A stretch of DNA of 5,234 nucleotides from DASUSH01 sp050996575. GTDB taxonomy: Bacteria; Actinomycetota; Thermoleophilia; Solirubrobacterales; 70-9. Positions 4,728 through 5,234 of this stretch are shown in pieces (the first letter of the stretch is position 1; each line of letters starts with the position of its first letter). Below the pieces are notes generated by a model. The model was not told where the DNA came from. It was given only the letters and a program-made list of their open reading frames with translations, and ran no database searches. The stretch is from NCBI GenBank assembly GCA_050996575.1, contig JBPCRS010000182.1:1-5234 (forward strand), read 5' to 3'. The translations under genes were made by a program, and so were the position numbers.

Positions 4728-5234
4728 GCGGCTCGGATTCGGGCGCGATGACTTCCTTGCTCCCGCCGAGCAAACCGGCGCCGAACAGAGCCGCATCGGC
4801 GCGCTCGGCCTCGAGCGGCGGGCTGAGCGCGTTGCCCTGGCCGAAACGGCAGCCGAGCTCGCGAAGCGCCTCCGTCTGCTCGGGCCGCTCGATCCCTTCG
4901 GCGATGACGACGAGGCCGAAGATCTCGGCGAGATCGGAGATCGCCCGCGGGATCGCGTCAGAGCCGGCCGAGGTGCCGAGGCCGTCGATGAACGGCTTCG
5001 CGATCTTGAGCGCGTCGATCGGCAGCCGATCGAGATACTCGAGCGAGGAGTAACCGGTGCCGAAGTCGTCGACGGCGAGCCTGACGCCGAGATCGCGAAG
5101 CGCGGCAAGCCGCGCCATCGAAGCGTAGGTGTCGCCCATCACAAACGTCTCGGTCATCTCGAGCAGCAGGTGCGCGGGGTCGAGCTGGGCTGCGCTGAGC
5201 GCGGTCTCGACCTCGGCCGGCAGCTCGGTCTCGC
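4720..5234 (-). CDS. EAL-domain c-di-GMP phosphodiesterase, C-terminal part (5' end outside window)
   Basis: These are the last 170 residues of an EAL domain, which hydrolyses the second messenger c-di-GMP to pGpG. Visible signature elements, in order within the fragment: LLLEMTET (metal-binding Glu at 25), AVDDFGTGYSSLEYL (Asp pair 55-56), LPIDALKIAKPFIDGL (Lys 76), VVIAEGIERPEQ (Glu 112) and LGCRFGQGNALSPPLEA (Gln 132). The usual LKID reads LKIA here, and QGY/F reads QGN. The core metal and catalytic residues in this half are intact, so activity is plausible. The EAL motif itself and any GGDEF, PAS or membrane sensor lie to the right of the window. A 25-residue tail follows the domain. The frame is open to the window edge, so the ATG at 5157 is internal and not the start. 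The stop TAG (4722-4720) overlaps the start of the downstream glycosyltransferase gene. Confidence 0.92.
   Translation of the reverse strand, partial: ETELPAEVETALSAAQLDPAHLLLEMTETFVMGDTYASMARLAALRDLGVRLAVDDFGTGYSSLEYLDRLPIDALKIAKPFIDGLGTSAGSDAIPRAISDLAEIFGLVVIAEGIERPEQTEALRELGCRFGQGNALSPPLEAERADAALFGAGLLGGSKEVIAPESEPRA

Noticed and set aside
3774..4751. 325-codon plus-strand frame opposite the glycosyltransferase gene
   Set aside because: Its highly charged Asp/Glu/Arg/Gly composition is the antisense of hydrophobic codons; the minus-strand frame has a signal peptide, membrane helices and family motifs.
4728..5108. N-terminal extension of the membrane protein to 5108
   Set aside because: It lies in an alternative frame over the EAL coding region and is Ser/Arg-rich; the signal peptide begins at GTG 4727.

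Overview
The window (5,234 bases, very GC-rich) looks like chromosomal DNA of a high-GC actinobacterium, most likely from the Thermoleophilia (Solirubrobacterales type). Four things point there: the codon use, an ECF sigma factor with a membrane-spanning glycine/alanine-rich tail, a tRNA gene with no encoded CCA, and above all a 6C small RNA, a family known only from Actinobacteria. I see no insertion sequence, phage gene, CRISPR array or other sign of recent transfer.

Layout, left to right. (1) The C-terminal end of a ferritin gene (+, 1-207) faces (2) an ECF sigma-70 family gene (-, 226-1386) whose product continues into a transmembrane helix and a low-complexity tail. (3) A 364-base stretch without protein-coding sequence (1387-1750) holds the sigma gene's long leader and, on the minus strand at about 1594-1712, a 6C-type RNA with three hairpins and four C-rich runs. 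(4) Diverging from it is a small gene of unknown function (+, about 1751-2107). (5) tRNA-Asp(GUC) (+, 2160-2233) is followed 30 bases later by (6) a complete fumarylacetoacetate hydrolase (FAH) superfamily enzyme (+, 2264-3088). (7) The FAH gene overlaps tail-to-tail by 56 bases with a polytopic membrane protein (-, 3033-4727). This is probably a GT87-like glycosyltransferase with a signal peptide and an extracytoplasmic PepSY-like N-terminal domain. (8) Its start overlaps the stop of an EAL-domain c-di-GMP phosphodiesterase gene (-, 4720 to the window end, 5' part missing), so the last two form a minus-strand operon.

The most interesting point is a possible RNA circuit between 3 and 2. The 6C RNA and the sigma gene lie on the same strand, the RNA upstream. 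The sigma leader carries CCGGGGGGT (minus strand, 1443 to 1435). This is a perfect 9-base complement of ACCCCCCGG in the loop of the central 6C hairpin. The same G-run is also a perfect 10-base complement of the early sigma coding sequence (1368 to 1359), and that pairing would enclose the TTG start codon. Competition between the internal pairing and the 6C RNA could set sigma translation. The complementarity is seen directly; the regulation is inference.

The EAL protein and the membrane glycosyltransferase suggest a c-di-GMP-linked envelope or exopolysaccharide function. The ferritin, the tRNA and the FAH enzyme look like ordinary chromosomal neighbours with no evident functional link to the rest.
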